A stretch of DNA of 9,291 nt from Auritidibacter sp. Marseille-P8566. Its GTDB lineage: Bacteria > Bacteroidota > Bacteroidia > Flavobacteriales > Flavobacteriaceae. This document shows, one piece after another, positions 1 to 6,452 of this stretch (position 1 is the stretch's first letter; the number at the start of each line of letters is the position of its first letter). The stretch is taken from the NCBI GenBank assembly GCA_943325595.2, contig CALPQA020000048.1:1-9291 (forward strand). The letters are read 5' to 3'. Both the position numbers and the translations under genes were made by a program. The notes beneath the pieces are model-generated. The model was not told where the DNA came from. It worked only from the letters and a program-made list of their open reading frames with translations, and made no database searches.

Positions 1-753
1 AATAAATTTGGTGAAATGGCTGCCTTAACTGAAGGTCTTTTAGTTGCAGCCGTAAAAAATCCAAATGGGGAATTAACGCCAAATTGGATTAAAGCCTATG
101 AAGCAGTTATCGATTCTTACTTGGGACAAGTGCCACAAAATTTTAATTACAAAGGAAAAAGTTATACACCACAAACTTTTGCTAAAGATGTTGTGGGTTT
201 AAATCCTGACGAATATATTGAAATTTCGTCGTATGCAAATGCGCCGTATTACTCAAAAACAATGTTAATGGTACCCGATAACTGGTCGTTTGATATGATT
301 TATAATGTGCGTTTAAATGACATGACTGATATTATTGATAATGCTCTTAAAAACGGATATACTGTTGCTTGGGCTACAGATGTAAGTGAAAAAAGTTTCA
401 GTTGGAAAAACGGAGTAGCGTATATTCCAACCAAAAAAGTAGAAGACATGACTCCTGAAGAAAAGGAAAATATGTTCAACGGACCAAAACCAGAAATGGA
501 AATCACAGAAGATTTACGTCAAAAAGCCTTTGATAATTACCAAACTACCGATGATCACGGAATGCATATTGTTGGAATTTCAAAAGACCAAGATGGAAAA
601 GAATATTACATTGTAAAAAATTCTTGGGGAGCGACAAACGACTATAAAGGATACTTATATGTGACCAAAAACTTCATCAAGTATAAAACTACTGCTTTTA
701 TGGTAAATAAAGCCGCAATTCCAGCTACAATAGCTAAAAAGATGGGTGTTTAA
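1..753 (+). CDS. C1-family cysteine protease, aminopeptidase C / bleomycin hydrolase-like (C-terminal part)
   Basis: The frame is open from base 1 (Asn-Lys-Phe-Gly-Glu before the first Met at 16), so the true start and the catalytic Cys lie upstream of the window. Seen: about 250 residues ending in TAA at 751-753. They carry the two C-terminal catalytic elements of papain-fold peptidases: a His in 'DHGMHIVG' (codon 556-558) and the Asn of 'VKNSWG' (codon 619-621). The preceding 'YTVAWATDVSE' and 'RQKAFDNYQTTDDHGM' follow the bleomycin hydrolase/PepC layout (family C1B). Known for the family: C1B enzymes are papain-fold aminopeptidases, often hexameric, with the C-terminus lying in the active-site cleft. 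Inference: peptide degradation. Cellular location cannot be judged because any signal peptide would be off-window. The gene converges on accC and shares a terminator with it. Confidence is high for the family and moderate for the exact subgroup. Confidence 0.85.
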   Translation, partial: NKFGEMAALTEGLLVAAVKNPNGELTPNWIKAYEAVIDSYLGQVPQNFNYKGKSYTPQTFAKDVVGLNPDEYIEISSYANAPYYSKTMLMVPDNWSFDMIYNVRLNDMTDIIDNALKNGYTVAWATDVSEKSFSWKNGVAYIPTKKVEDMTPEEKENMFNGPKPEMEITEDLRQKAFDNYQTTDDHGMHIVGISKDQDGKEYYIVKNSWGATNDYKGYLYVTKNFIKYKTTAFMVNKAAIPATIAKKMGV

Positions 754-777
754 TTATTACCGCACTTCATAAAATAA

Positions 778-812
778 AAAAATCCCATTCGTTAGAATGG
801 GATTTTTCTTTT
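778..812. terminator. Bidirectional intrinsic terminator between the C1 protease and accC
   Basis: A perfect 13-bp stem (778-790 with 795-807) closes a 4-base GTTA loop. The core is AATCCCATTC / GAATGGGATT. A T-rich run follows on the plus strand and A-rich sequence precedes the stem, so the structure can end transcription from both converging genes. Confidence 0.85.
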
Positions 813-827
813 GTATAAAATTTCTCT

Positions 828-2174
828 TTATTCTGGATCATTCATTTTGAAAGTATCCATAAAAGCAGTTGTGTAATTTCCAGCTACATATTGTTCATCA
901 TCCATTAATTGTCTGTGAAACGGAATAGTAGTTTTGATTCCTTCAATTACAAATTCGTCCAAAGCACGTTTCATTTTATTGATAGCTTCTTGACGCGTTT
1001 GCGCGGTTGTAATTAACTTTGCAATCATGGAGTCGTAATTTGGCGGAATCGTGTAACCTGCGTAAACGTGGGTATCTAAACGAACTCCATGTCCACCTGG
1101 CGCATGAAGTGTCGTGATTTTTCCTGGTGAAGGGCGGAAATCATTGTACGGATCTTCAGCATTTATTCTACATTCGATAGCGTGCAACTGTGGTAAATAA
1201 TTTCTTCCAGAAATTGGAATTCCTGCTGCAACCATTATTTGTTCACGAATCAAGTCGTAATCAACAACTTGCTCTGTTATTGGATGCTCCACTTGAATTC
1301 TGGTGTTCATTTCCATGAAATAAAAATTTCTATGTTTGTCAACCAAAAATTCTACTGTTCCAGCACCTTCATATTTAATGTATTCTGCAGCTTTTACAGC
1401 GGCTTCACCCATTCTAGTTCTTAATTCGTCTGTCATAAATGGTGACGGAGTTTCCTCAGTCAATTTTTGATGACGGCGTTGAACAGAACAATCTCTTTCT
1501 GATAAATGACATGCTTTTCCATAAGCATCACCTACAACTTGAATTTCAATATGTCTTGGCTCTTCGATTAATTTTTCTAGGTACATTCCGTCATTTCCGA
1601 ATGCTGCAGCAGACTCTTGACGAGCGCCTTCCCAAGCTTTCAACAAATCTTCGGCTTTCCAAACAGCACGCATTCCTTTTCCACCACCACCTGCTGTAGC
1701 TTTTAGCATTACAGGATAGCCCATTTCTAAAGAAAGTTTTTGTGCTTGTTCAAATGATTCTAAAATTCCAACAGAACCAGGAACACAAGGAACTCCCGCT
1801 TCAATCATAGTTGATTTTGCCGAAGCTTTGTCTCCCATTCGATCAATCATTTCTGGAGAAGCTCCAATAAATTTGATTCCGTGTTCTTGACAAATTTTAG
1901 AAAATTTGGCGTTTTCAGAAAGAAAGCCATAACCAGGATGAATAGCATCTGCATTAGTTATTTCAGCAGCTGCAATAATATTGGACATCTTCAAATAAGA
2001 AAGATTACTAGGTGGCGGTCCGATACACACTGCTTCATCGGCAAACTTCACGTGAAGACTTTCCGCATCAGCAGTTGAATAAACGGCAACTGTTTTAATT
2101 CCCATTTCTCTGCAGGTTCTAATAATACGAAGTGCTATTTCTCCCCTGTTTGCAATTAATATTTTTTTAAACAT
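828..2174 (-). CDS. accC: Biotin carboxylase subunit of acetyl-CoA carboxylase
   Basis: AccC carboxylates the biotin carried on BCCP using ATP and bicarbonate, the first half of malonyl-CoA synthesis. The 448-residue product nearly matches the 449 of E. coli AccC and starts with the family's N-terminus, '[18 protein letters not shown]'. Visible elements: ATP-grasp lysines K116 and K158, the Gly-rich loop around 162-167 (GGGGKG), '[12 protein letters not shown]' (C229, K237), metal ligands E275 and E288, '[10 protein letters not shown]' with R292 and E296, and R336 in 'ECRINAEDP'. All key catalytic residues appear intact. The frame stays open upstream to an ATG at 2237, but the extra 21 residues are encoded by the A+T-rich heptamer repeat and lack family similarity, so I choose the ATG at 2172-2174. 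It is last in fabH-accB-accC, 88 bp after accB, and ends 20 bp from the shared terminator. Confidence 0.96.
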   Translation of the reverse strand: MFKKILIANRGEIALRIIRTCREMGIKTVAVYSTADAESLHVKFADEAVCIGPPPSNLSYLKMSNIIAAAEITNADAIHPGYGFLSENAKFSKICQEHGIKFIGASPEMIDRMGDKASAKSTMIEAGVPCVPGSVGILESFEQAQKLSLEMGYPVMLKATAGGGGKGMRAVWKAEDLLKAWEGARQESAAAFGNDGMYLEKLIEEPRHIEIQVVGDAYGKACHLSERDCSVQRRHQKLTEETPSPFMTDELRTRMGEAAVKAAEYIKYEGAGTVEFLVDKHRNFYFMEMNTRIQVEHPITEQVVDYDLIREQIMVAAGIPISGRNYLPQLHAIECRINAEDPYNDFRPSPGKITTLHAPGGHGVRLDTHVYAGYTIPPNYDSMIAKLITTAQTRQEAINKMKRALDEFVIEGIKTTIPFHRQLMDDEQYVAGNYTTAFMDTFKMNDPE

Positions 2175-2177
2175 CGT

Positions 2178-2258
2178 TTGAAATTTTAAATGTTGAATTT
2201 TAAATTTTAAATTTTTTTGAACGATGGAATTCATCATTCAAAATTTAGCATTTATAAT
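2178..2258. repeat. Degenerate 7-bp periodic repeat in the accB-accC spacer
   Basis: Read on the plus strand, 2178-2212 divides into five 7-mers: TTGAAAT, TTTAAAT, GTTGAAT, TTTAAAT, TTTAAAT. After an 11-base break (2213-2223), 2224-2258 gives five more: ATGGAAT, TCATCAT, TCAAAAT, TTAGCAT, TTATAAT. Every unit ends in AT. The block fills nearly all of the 88-bp spacer and stops 3 bp short of the accC start codon. Its function is unknown. Low-complexity A+T composition alone could mimic part of the pattern, but the two stretches stay in 7-bp phase. Confidence 0.6.
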
Positions 2259-2262
2259 TTCT

Positions 2263-2733
2263 TTATGATGGATCTACTAAAAATAATGGTTGGTCGTATT
2301 CTACTGGTGACATATCATCCACTAAAATTTTAACGATTTTCCCTGAAACTTCAGATTCAATTTCGTTAAATAATTTCATAGCTTCAATAACACATAAAAC
2401 ATCTCCTTTTCCAATAGTACTTCCAACTTCTACAAAAAGAGGTTTCTCTGGAGATGGCTTTCTGTAAAAAGTTCCAATAATTGGAGATTTTATGGTGATA
2501 TATTTTGAATTTTCATCTGCTACAGGTGCAGCAACAGGAACAATAGCTTGAGCTGGTGCAGCTTGTGGAAGTGCGTGAGCTGTAGGCGCTGGTTGCAAAT
2601 ACGTAATTTCTTGAGAATTCCCTTCAAGTGTTGTTCTGATGGTAATTTTCACATCATCCATTTCTAGTTTTACTTCTGCAACTCCCGAATTTGCAACAAA
2701 CTTGATTAGGTTTTGAATTTCTTTTAAATCCAT
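2263..2733 (-). CDS. accB: Biotin carboxyl carrier protein of acetyl-CoA carboxylase
   Basis: BCCP carries the biotin that shuttles carboxyl groups from AccC to the carboxyltransferase. The product is 156 residues, the same length as E. coli AccB. It shows an N-terminal helical segment (1-25), an Ala/Pro-rich flexible linker (about 47-73) and a C-terminal biotinyl domain (about 78-155). The biotinylation motif 'VIEAMKLFNEI' places the modified lysine at K120. The 'thumb' typical of acetyl-CoA carboxylase BCCPs is present in 'GTFYRKPSPEKPLFVEVG', which separates it from general biotinyl or lipoyl domains. It lies 22 bp after fabH and 88 bp before accC, so the three genes are probably co-transcribed. 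The carboxyltransferase genes accA and accD are not in the window. Confidence 0.96.
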   Translation of the reverse strand: MDLKEIQNLIKFVANSGVAEVKLEMDDVKITIRTTLEGNSQEITYLQPAPTAHALPQAAPAQAIVPVAAPVADENSKYITIKSPIIGTFYRKPSPEKPLFVEVGSTIGKGDVLCVIEAMKLFNEIESEVSGKIVKILVDDMSPVEYDQPLFLVDPS

Positions 2734-2755
2734 AATATTAATTTTTAGGTTAGTT

Positions 2756-3754
2756 TTATTCTCTGTTGTATGCCCATTTCAAGTAAATAGATCCCCAAGT
2801 GAACCCACCACCGAAAGCAGCAAATATTAAATTATCTCCTTTTTTAAATTTTTTCTCAAAATCAAAAAGCAAAAGTGGCAATGTTGCTGAAGTAGTATTT
2901 CCATATTTTTCAATATTTATTAAAACTTTATCTTCGTCAACTCCCATTCTGCTCGATGTGGCATCAATGATTCTTTTATTTGCTTGATGTGCAATCAACC
3001 AATCTACGTCGTCATTTGTCAATTCATTTCTTTTCATTATCAACTCACTCACATCTGCCATGTTGGTAACGGCCCATTTAAAAACGGTTTTTCCATCTTG
3101 AACCACATTGTGTTGGTTGTTTTCAAGTGTTGCTTGAGTAGTTGGTAGGATAGATCCTCCAGCATCAATTTTTAGGAATTCTCTCCCAACACCATCACTT
3201 CTTAAATACTCATCTTGTAATCCTAATCCTTCAAAATTAGGTTCAAACAATACTGCTCCAGCACCATCACCAAAGATAATGCAAGTGGCACGGTCGGTAT
3301 AATCTATAATTGAGGACATTTTATCAGCACCTATTAAAAGCACTTTTTTGTATCTACCAGATTGAACATAGGCAGCAGCAGTTGACATTCCAAAAAGAAA
3401 TCCTGAGCAAGCAGCTTGTAAATCATATGCAAATGCATTAGTAGCACCAATTTCTGTAGCAACATAAACTGCAGTTGCTGCAACTGGTAAATCTGGCGTT
3501 GCAGAGGCAACAATAACCAAGTCAATTTCTAGTGGATTAACATTTCCTTTTGCTATTAAATCTTCAGCAGCTTTTATTGCAAGATAGGAAGTCCCTAGGC
3601 CTTCGCCTTTTAAAATTCTTCTTTCCTTGATTCCAGTTCTTGAAGTTATCCATTCATCATTGGTATCAACCATTGTTTCAAGGATTTTATTGGAGAGTAC
3701 AAAATCAGGTACGTATCCTCCGACAGCAGTAATTGCGGCTGTAATTTTATTCAT
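2756..3754 (-). CDS. fabH: Beta-ketoacyl-ACP synthase III (KAS III)
   Basis: FabH condenses an acyl-CoA primer with malonyl-ACP to start fatty-acid elongation. The 332-residue product has the full thiolase-fold layout and the complete Cys-His-Asn triad: C116 in 'DLQAACSGFLFG', H256 in 'WLIAHQANKRI' and N286 in 'EKYGNTTSATLPL'. Also present are the N-terminal 'DEWITSRTGIKERRI' and the C-terminal Gly-rich 'FAAFGGGFTWGS'. Primer preference (acetyl or branched) cannot be read from sequence alone; Bacteroidota commonly make branched chains. The ATG at 3752-3754 is preceded by AAAAAAGGA about 7 bp upstream, one of the clearer ribosome-binding sites here. It heads fabH-accB-accC, which links primer condensation to malonyl-CoA supply. 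A terminator separates it from rpmF, so it probably has its own promoter. Confidence 0.96.
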   Translation of the reverse strand: MNKITAAITAVGGYVPDFVLSNKILETMVDTNDEWITSRTGIKERRILKGEGLGTSYLAIKAAEDLIAKGNVNPLEIDLVIVASATPDLPVAATAVYVATEIGATNAFAYDLQAACSGFLFGMSTAAAYVQSGRYKKVLLIGADKMSSIIDYTDRATCIIFGDGAGAVLFEPNFEGLGLQDEYLRSDGVGREFLKIDAGGSILPTTQATLENNQHNVVQDGKTVFKWAVTNMADVSELIMKRNELTNDDVDWLIAHQANKRIIDATSSRMGVDEDKVLINIEKYGNTTSATLPLLLFDFEKKFKKGDNLIFAAFGGGFTWGSIYLKWAYNRE

Positions 3755-3774
3755 AGAATTCCTTTTTTCTTTTC

Positions 3775-3807
3775 GTAATTTCGTTTCGAAAAAGTGGTTG
3801 AAATTAC
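3775..3807. repeat. Inverted repeat in the fabH leader, possible operator or leader hairpin
   Basis: GTAATTTC at 3775-3782 and GAAATTAC at 3800-3807 form a perfect 8-bp inverted repeat with a 17-bp spacer. The spacer contains the palindrome TTTCGAAA (3784-3791). It lies 21-53 bp upstream of the fabH start codon, where a promoter would be expected. I could not identify a convincing TAnnTTTG box here; the nearest is an imperfect TATTTTG on the minus strand just upstream of the repeat. A regulatory role is inference from position only. Confidence 0.35.
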
Positions 3808-3868
3808 AAAATATTTTTTAATCTAACTGTTTTAGAATCATTAATTTGACCCTAAAGTTTCATCCAAC

Positions 3869-3896
3869 AAAAAAAACTCTCACATGGTGAGAGTTT
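3869..3896 (-). terminator. Intrinsic terminator downstream of rpmF
   Basis: The arms AAACTCTCAC (3874-3883) and GTGAGAGTTT (3887-3896) form a perfect 10-bp stem around a 3-base loop. On the minus strand the stem runs into a stretch of eight T's (3876-3869). It begins 22 bp after the rpmF stop codon and should end the DUF177-rpmF transcript before fabH. Confidence 0.85.
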
Positions 3897-3918
3897 ATCT
3901 TTCATTTTCTAAAACGTA

Positions 3919-4113
3919 TTATGCGACAGCAACTTGCTTGTCGATAACAACTTGTCCTCTGTAGTACATTTTTCCTTCATGCCAGTAAGCTCTGTGGTAT
4001 AAATGCGCTTCTCCAGTGATTGGGCATGTTGCGATTTGAGCAACAGTTGCTTTATAATGTGTTCTTCTCTTATCTCTTCTTGTTTTCGAGATTTTTCTCT
4101 TAGGATGTGCCAT
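3919..4113 (-). CDS. rpmF: Large-subunit ribosomal protein L32 (bL32)
   Basis: A 64-residue basic protein with the bL32 N-terminus '[19 protein letters not shown]' and the conserved C-terminal region '[10 protein letters not shown]...YYRGQVV'. bL32 is a small component of the 50S subunit. Many bL32 proteins have a four-Cys zinc ribbon (CxxC...CxxC). Here only C30 ('CPITGE') remains and the other three positions are not Cys, so this is a zinc-free form with one leftover Cys. The gene starts 9 bp after the DUF177/YceD stop codon, a pairing conserved across many bacteria, and is followed by a strong terminator. Confidence 0.96.
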   Translation of the reverse strand: MAHPKRKISKTRRDKRRTHYKATVAQIATCPITGEAHLYHRAYWHEGKMYYRGQVVIDKQVAVA

Positions 4114-4122
4114 TTTACTATA

Positions 4123-4665
4123 TTATTTATCCGTTAATAGTTGTTTTAATTTGTCCCAACGTGGGTCAATATTTTCTTGTGTATTGTCTTCTTCTTTTAC
4201 TTCTTCAATCCTTAGCTCGTTTAGCTTTCGCAATGCTTCTGAATCTAATGTTCCATCTTTTACGCCTGGATGAACTTTTCTTAGAGGGATTGATAATGCA
4301 ATCATCTCGTATAGTATTTGAGCAACATTAATTTCGTGTTCCCCGTGAGGCAAAATTAATAACTCGTCATTATCATCATTGTATTCTTCACCAAATTGAA
4401 CAATTACTCTTAATTTTCCTTTAATAGGGAAATCAAACATTTCATTTGTCAAATCACATGGCACATGAATTGTACCTTTGTGTTTGAAATTCAATTCTAA
4501 CATGGTGTTTTTCTTTTCAAAAACAACACTTACTTTGATGTCTGCGCTTTCAAATTCATCATAATCAAAGCTTTCAAAGAACGCTTTATTTATTTGATAT
4601 TCAAATTGATGTTTTCCTAACTTTAATCCTATAAAAGGAATTAAAAATTCATTTAACTTTTTCAT
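4123..4665 (-). CDS. DUF177/YceD-family protein, probable 23S rRNA accumulation factor
   Basis: A 180-residue protein (start 'MKKLNEFLIPFIGLKLGKHQ') encoded directly before rpmF, the usual position of DUF177/YceD genes. Seen: a central 'ILYEMIALSIPLRKVHPG' (about 117-134) matching the family's conserved E-x-x-x-L-x-L-P-type segment, an acidic stretch (about 150-165), and the C-terminal 'NIDPRWDKLKQLL' (166-177). The first Cys of the family's CxRC-type motif is kept (C70 in 'VPCDLT') but the second is absent. YceD and plant relatives have been reported to be needed for normal 23S rRNA levels; applying that here is inference. The frame opens upstream to a TTG at 4701, but that codon overlaps the -7 promoter box, so it would precede the transcript start. 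ATG 4663-4665 also gives the N-terminus I expect for flavobacterial members. Confidence 0.88.
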   Translation of the reverse strand: MKKLNEFLIPFIGLKLGKHQFEYQINKAFFESFDYDEFESADIKVSVVFEKKNTMLELNFKHKGTIHVPCDLTNEMFDFPIKGKLRVIVQFGEEYNDDNDELLILPHGEHEINVAQILYEMIALSIPLRKVHPGVKDGTLDSEALRKLNELRIEEVKEEDNTQENIDPRWDKLKQLLTDK

Positions 4666-4698
4666 CCTAACAACAATTTTTCCCAAATCTTCGGGGTG

Positions 4699-4726
4699 CA
4701 AAGATATAAAATAATAGTAATATCAA
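4699..4726 (-). promoter_or_regulatory. Bacteroidota-type promoter for the DUF177-rpmF unit
   Basis: On the minus strand TTG (4724-4726) is followed, after exactly 17 bp, by TATCTTTG (4699-4706). This fits the Bacteroidota consensus TTG-N17-23-TAnnTTTG. Transcription would start near 4692-4694, leaving a leader of roughly 28 nt before the ATG at 4665. It is the only site in the window where I see both elements. Confidence 0.75.
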
Positions 4727-4755
4727 AAGCGTTATTAACATTTTTTTGTTTACAA

Positions 4756-5799
4756 CTACTTTTCTTTTGTTTTTAGTGGCTTTTTGCTGATTTCCTCGTA
4801 CTGATTTCTCGAATTAAAGATGTCAATTGCTAAAAAAACAGCTTCTTTGAACGAATTATGATTGGCTATTCCTTTTCCAGCAATATCATAAGCAGTCCCA
4901 TGATCTGGAGAGGTTCTAATTTTATTTAATCCAGCAGTATAGTTCACGCCATTTCCAAATGATAGTGTTTTGAATGGAATTAACCCTTGATCATGATAAG
5001 TTGCAATTACGGCATCAAACTTTTCATATTGTCCGTTTCCAAAAAAACCATCTGCAGGGTAAGGGCCAAAAACCATCGTTCCTTTCTCAAACAATTTTTT
5101 TATTACGGGTTTTATTACAGTATCATCTTCTTTTCCGATAACGCCACCATCGCCGGCATGCGGATTCAATCCCAAAACAGCAATTTTAGGTTTATTGATG
5201 CTAAAATCTTGAATTAAAGATTTTTTTATCGTTTCTATTTTTTGTTGAATCAAATTCTCCGTGAGATGCGATGCCACTTCATTTACTGGAATATGATCGG
5301 TAATGAGTCCAACTCTAAGATTGTCCTGAACCATAAACATTAATGCATTTCCTTCTAATTCCTGATTTAGATAATCGGTATGTCCAGGGAATTTAAAATC
5401 ATCTGATTGGATGTTGTATTTGTTTATGGGTGCTGTAACTAAAACATCAATTTTACCTTCTTTTAGTGCTTTTGTAGCGGTAACAAATGATTTTATAGCA
5501 TATTTTCCAATAGCATCATCATTTACCCCAAAATTCACTTCTACGTTTTCTCTCCAAACATTTAAAACATTGATTTTACCAACAACGATTTGGTCTAAAT
5601 TGTCAATTCCGTGGATTGCAGAGGTAGATTCGAAGGTTTTTTTTACGAAAGAAATTATTTTTACGTTGGCAAAAATAACGGGTGTACAAAATTCTAACAT
5701 CCGAGAATCCTCAAATGTTTTCAATACTACTTCGCTTCCAATACCGTTTAAATCTCCAATTGAAATTCCAACGATTATATTTTCTGCTTTTTTTATCAT
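4756..5799 (-). CDS. pdxA: 4-hydroxythreonine-4-phosphate dehydrogenase
   Basis: PdxA oxidises 4-phosphohydroxy-L-threonine with NAD(P)+ in the DXP-dependent pyridoxal-phosphate pathway. The 347-residue product shows the N-terminal 'GISIGDLNGIGSEVVLK' (11-27), substrate-binding H140 in 'GHTDYL', and the three metal-binding histidines in family context: H169 ('DHIPV'), H214 ('NPHAGDGG') and H269 ('YHDQGLIPFK'). 'RTSPDHGTAYDIAG' near 295-308 is the C-terminal signature. All expected catalytic residues are present. ATG 5797-5799 puts the N-terminal motif at the usual distance. The gene diverges from ribE across 57 bp and is followed, 90 bp later, by the DUF177 gene with its own promoter. I saw no hairpin terminator after pdxA, so some read-through is possible. 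Confidence 0.95.
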   Translation of the reverse strand: MIKKAENIIVGISIGDLNGIGSEVVLKTFEDSRMLEFCTPVIFANVKIISFVKKTFESTSAIHGIDNLDQIVVGKINVLNVWRENVEVNFGVNDDAIGKYAIKSFVTATKALKEGKIDVLVTAPINKYNIQSDDFKFPGHTDYLNQELEGNALMFMVQDNLRVGLITDHIPVNEVASHLTENLIQQKIETIKKSLIQDFSINKPKIAVLGLNPHAGDGGVIGKEDDTVIKPVIKKLFEKGTMVFGPYPADGFFGNGQYEKFDAVIATYHDQGLIPFKTLSFGNGVNYTAGLNKIRTSPDHGTAYDIAGKGIANHNSFKEAVFLAIDIFNSRNQYEEISKKPLKTKEK

Positions 5800-5819
5800 G
5801 ACTACACGTTATTTATTGC

Positions 5820-5827
5820 TAATTTTG
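5820..5827 (+). promoter_or_regulatory. Candidate -7 box of the ribE promoter
   Basis: TAATTTTG matches TAnnTTTG exactly and lies 29 bp before the ribE ATG, giving a predicted leader of about 20-25 nt. There is no clear -33 TTG at the expected distance, so this rests on one element and on position. Confidence 0.45.
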
Positions 5828-5831
5828 AATG

Positions 5832-5839
5832 CAAATTTA
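5832..5839 (-). promoter_or_regulatory. Candidate -7 box of the pdxA promoter
   Basis: On the minus strand this reads TAAATTTG, an exact TAnnTTTG match, 32 bp before the pdxA ATG. It faces the ribE box only 4 bp away. There is no clear -33 TTG at the expected distance, which would fall inside the start of ribE. Confidence 0.45.
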
Positions 5840-5856
5840 GTAAAATAAAACAAGAA

Positions 5857-6447
5857 ATGTTTACAGGAATAATAGAAACCCTAGGGGAGATAAAAGCATT
5901 GCACAAAGATGGCGGAAATTGTCATATTACGATAGCTTCGTCGGTTACAGATGAATTGAAAATTGACCAAAGTGTGGCGCATAATGGCGTGTGTTTGACC
6001 GTAGTTGTCATTAATAAAAATGAATATACAGTTACAGCAATCCAAGAAACTATCAATAAAACCAATTTATCGGATTGGGAAGTAGGAGATTTAGTAAATC
6101 TTGAACGAGCAATGAAATTGGGCGACCGTCTTGACGGGCATATTGTTCAAGGACATGTTGATCAAATTGGCATTTGTAAGGCGATTCAAGAGACGGATGG
6201 AAGTTGGTATTTTACTTTTGAATACGATGCCGCTCTAAATAATCTAACGATTGAAAAAGGGTCTATTACGGTTAATGGAGTCAGTTTAACAGTTGTAAAT
6301 TCATTGAAAAATGAGTTCAGTGTTGCCATTATTCCATATACTTATGAGCACACTAACTTCAAAAACTTTCAAATAGGCACAAAAGTAAACCTTGAATTTG
6401 ACGTAATTGGAAAGTACGTTTCTAAACTATATTCTTTGAAGGAGTAG
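5857..6447 (+). CDS. ribE: Riboflavin synthase, alpha chain
   Basis: Catalyses dismutation of two 6,7-dimethyl-8-ribityllumazine molecules into riboflavin, the last step of vitamin B2 synthesis. The 196-residue protein has the two tandem lumazine-binding beta-barrels of the family: residues 1 to about 90, with 'MFTGIIETLG' and 'SVAHNGVCLTVV' (39-50), and about 97-187, with the equivalent 'GSITVNGVSLTVV' (135-147). The linker motif 'GHIVQGHVD' (94-102) is present. Length is slightly under the roughly 213-215 of the E. coli and B. subtilis enzymes, but neither barrel looks truncated. It is also called ribC in some species. It stands alone on the plus strand: divergent from pdxA and ending 5 bp from the convergent gldD stop codon. 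The short upstream spacer leaves no room for an FMN riboswitch. Confidence 0.95.
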   Translation: MFTGIIETLGEIKALHKDGGNCHITIASSVTDELKIDQSVAHNGVCLTVVVINKNEYTVTAIQETINKTNLSDWEVGDLVNLERAMKLGDRLDGHIVQGHVDQIGICKAIQETDGSWYFTFEYDAALNNLTIEKGSITVNGVSLTVVNSLKNEFSVAIIPYTYEHTNFKNFQIGTKVNLEFDVIGKYVSKLYSLKE

Positions 6448-6452
6448 TATTT

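Noticed and set aside
2175..2237. Longer accC start at the ATG at 2237, adding 21 residues
   Set aside because: The extra residues are encoded by the heptamer repeat, have no family similarity, and precede the standard AccC N-terminus beginning at 2174.
2178..2258. CRISPR-like repeat array
   Set aside because: The units are 7 bp, degenerate and contiguous, without spacers, and no cas genes are present.
5411..5848. Open frame of about 145 codons on the plus strand opposite pdxA
   Set aside because: It is antisense to a conserved enzyme gene with intact motifs, has no recognisable domain, and overlaps the pdxA/ribE promoter region.
5800..5856. Possible FMN riboswitch upstream of ribE
   Set aside because: The spacer is only 57 bp, too short for the aptamer, and I see none of its conserved helices.
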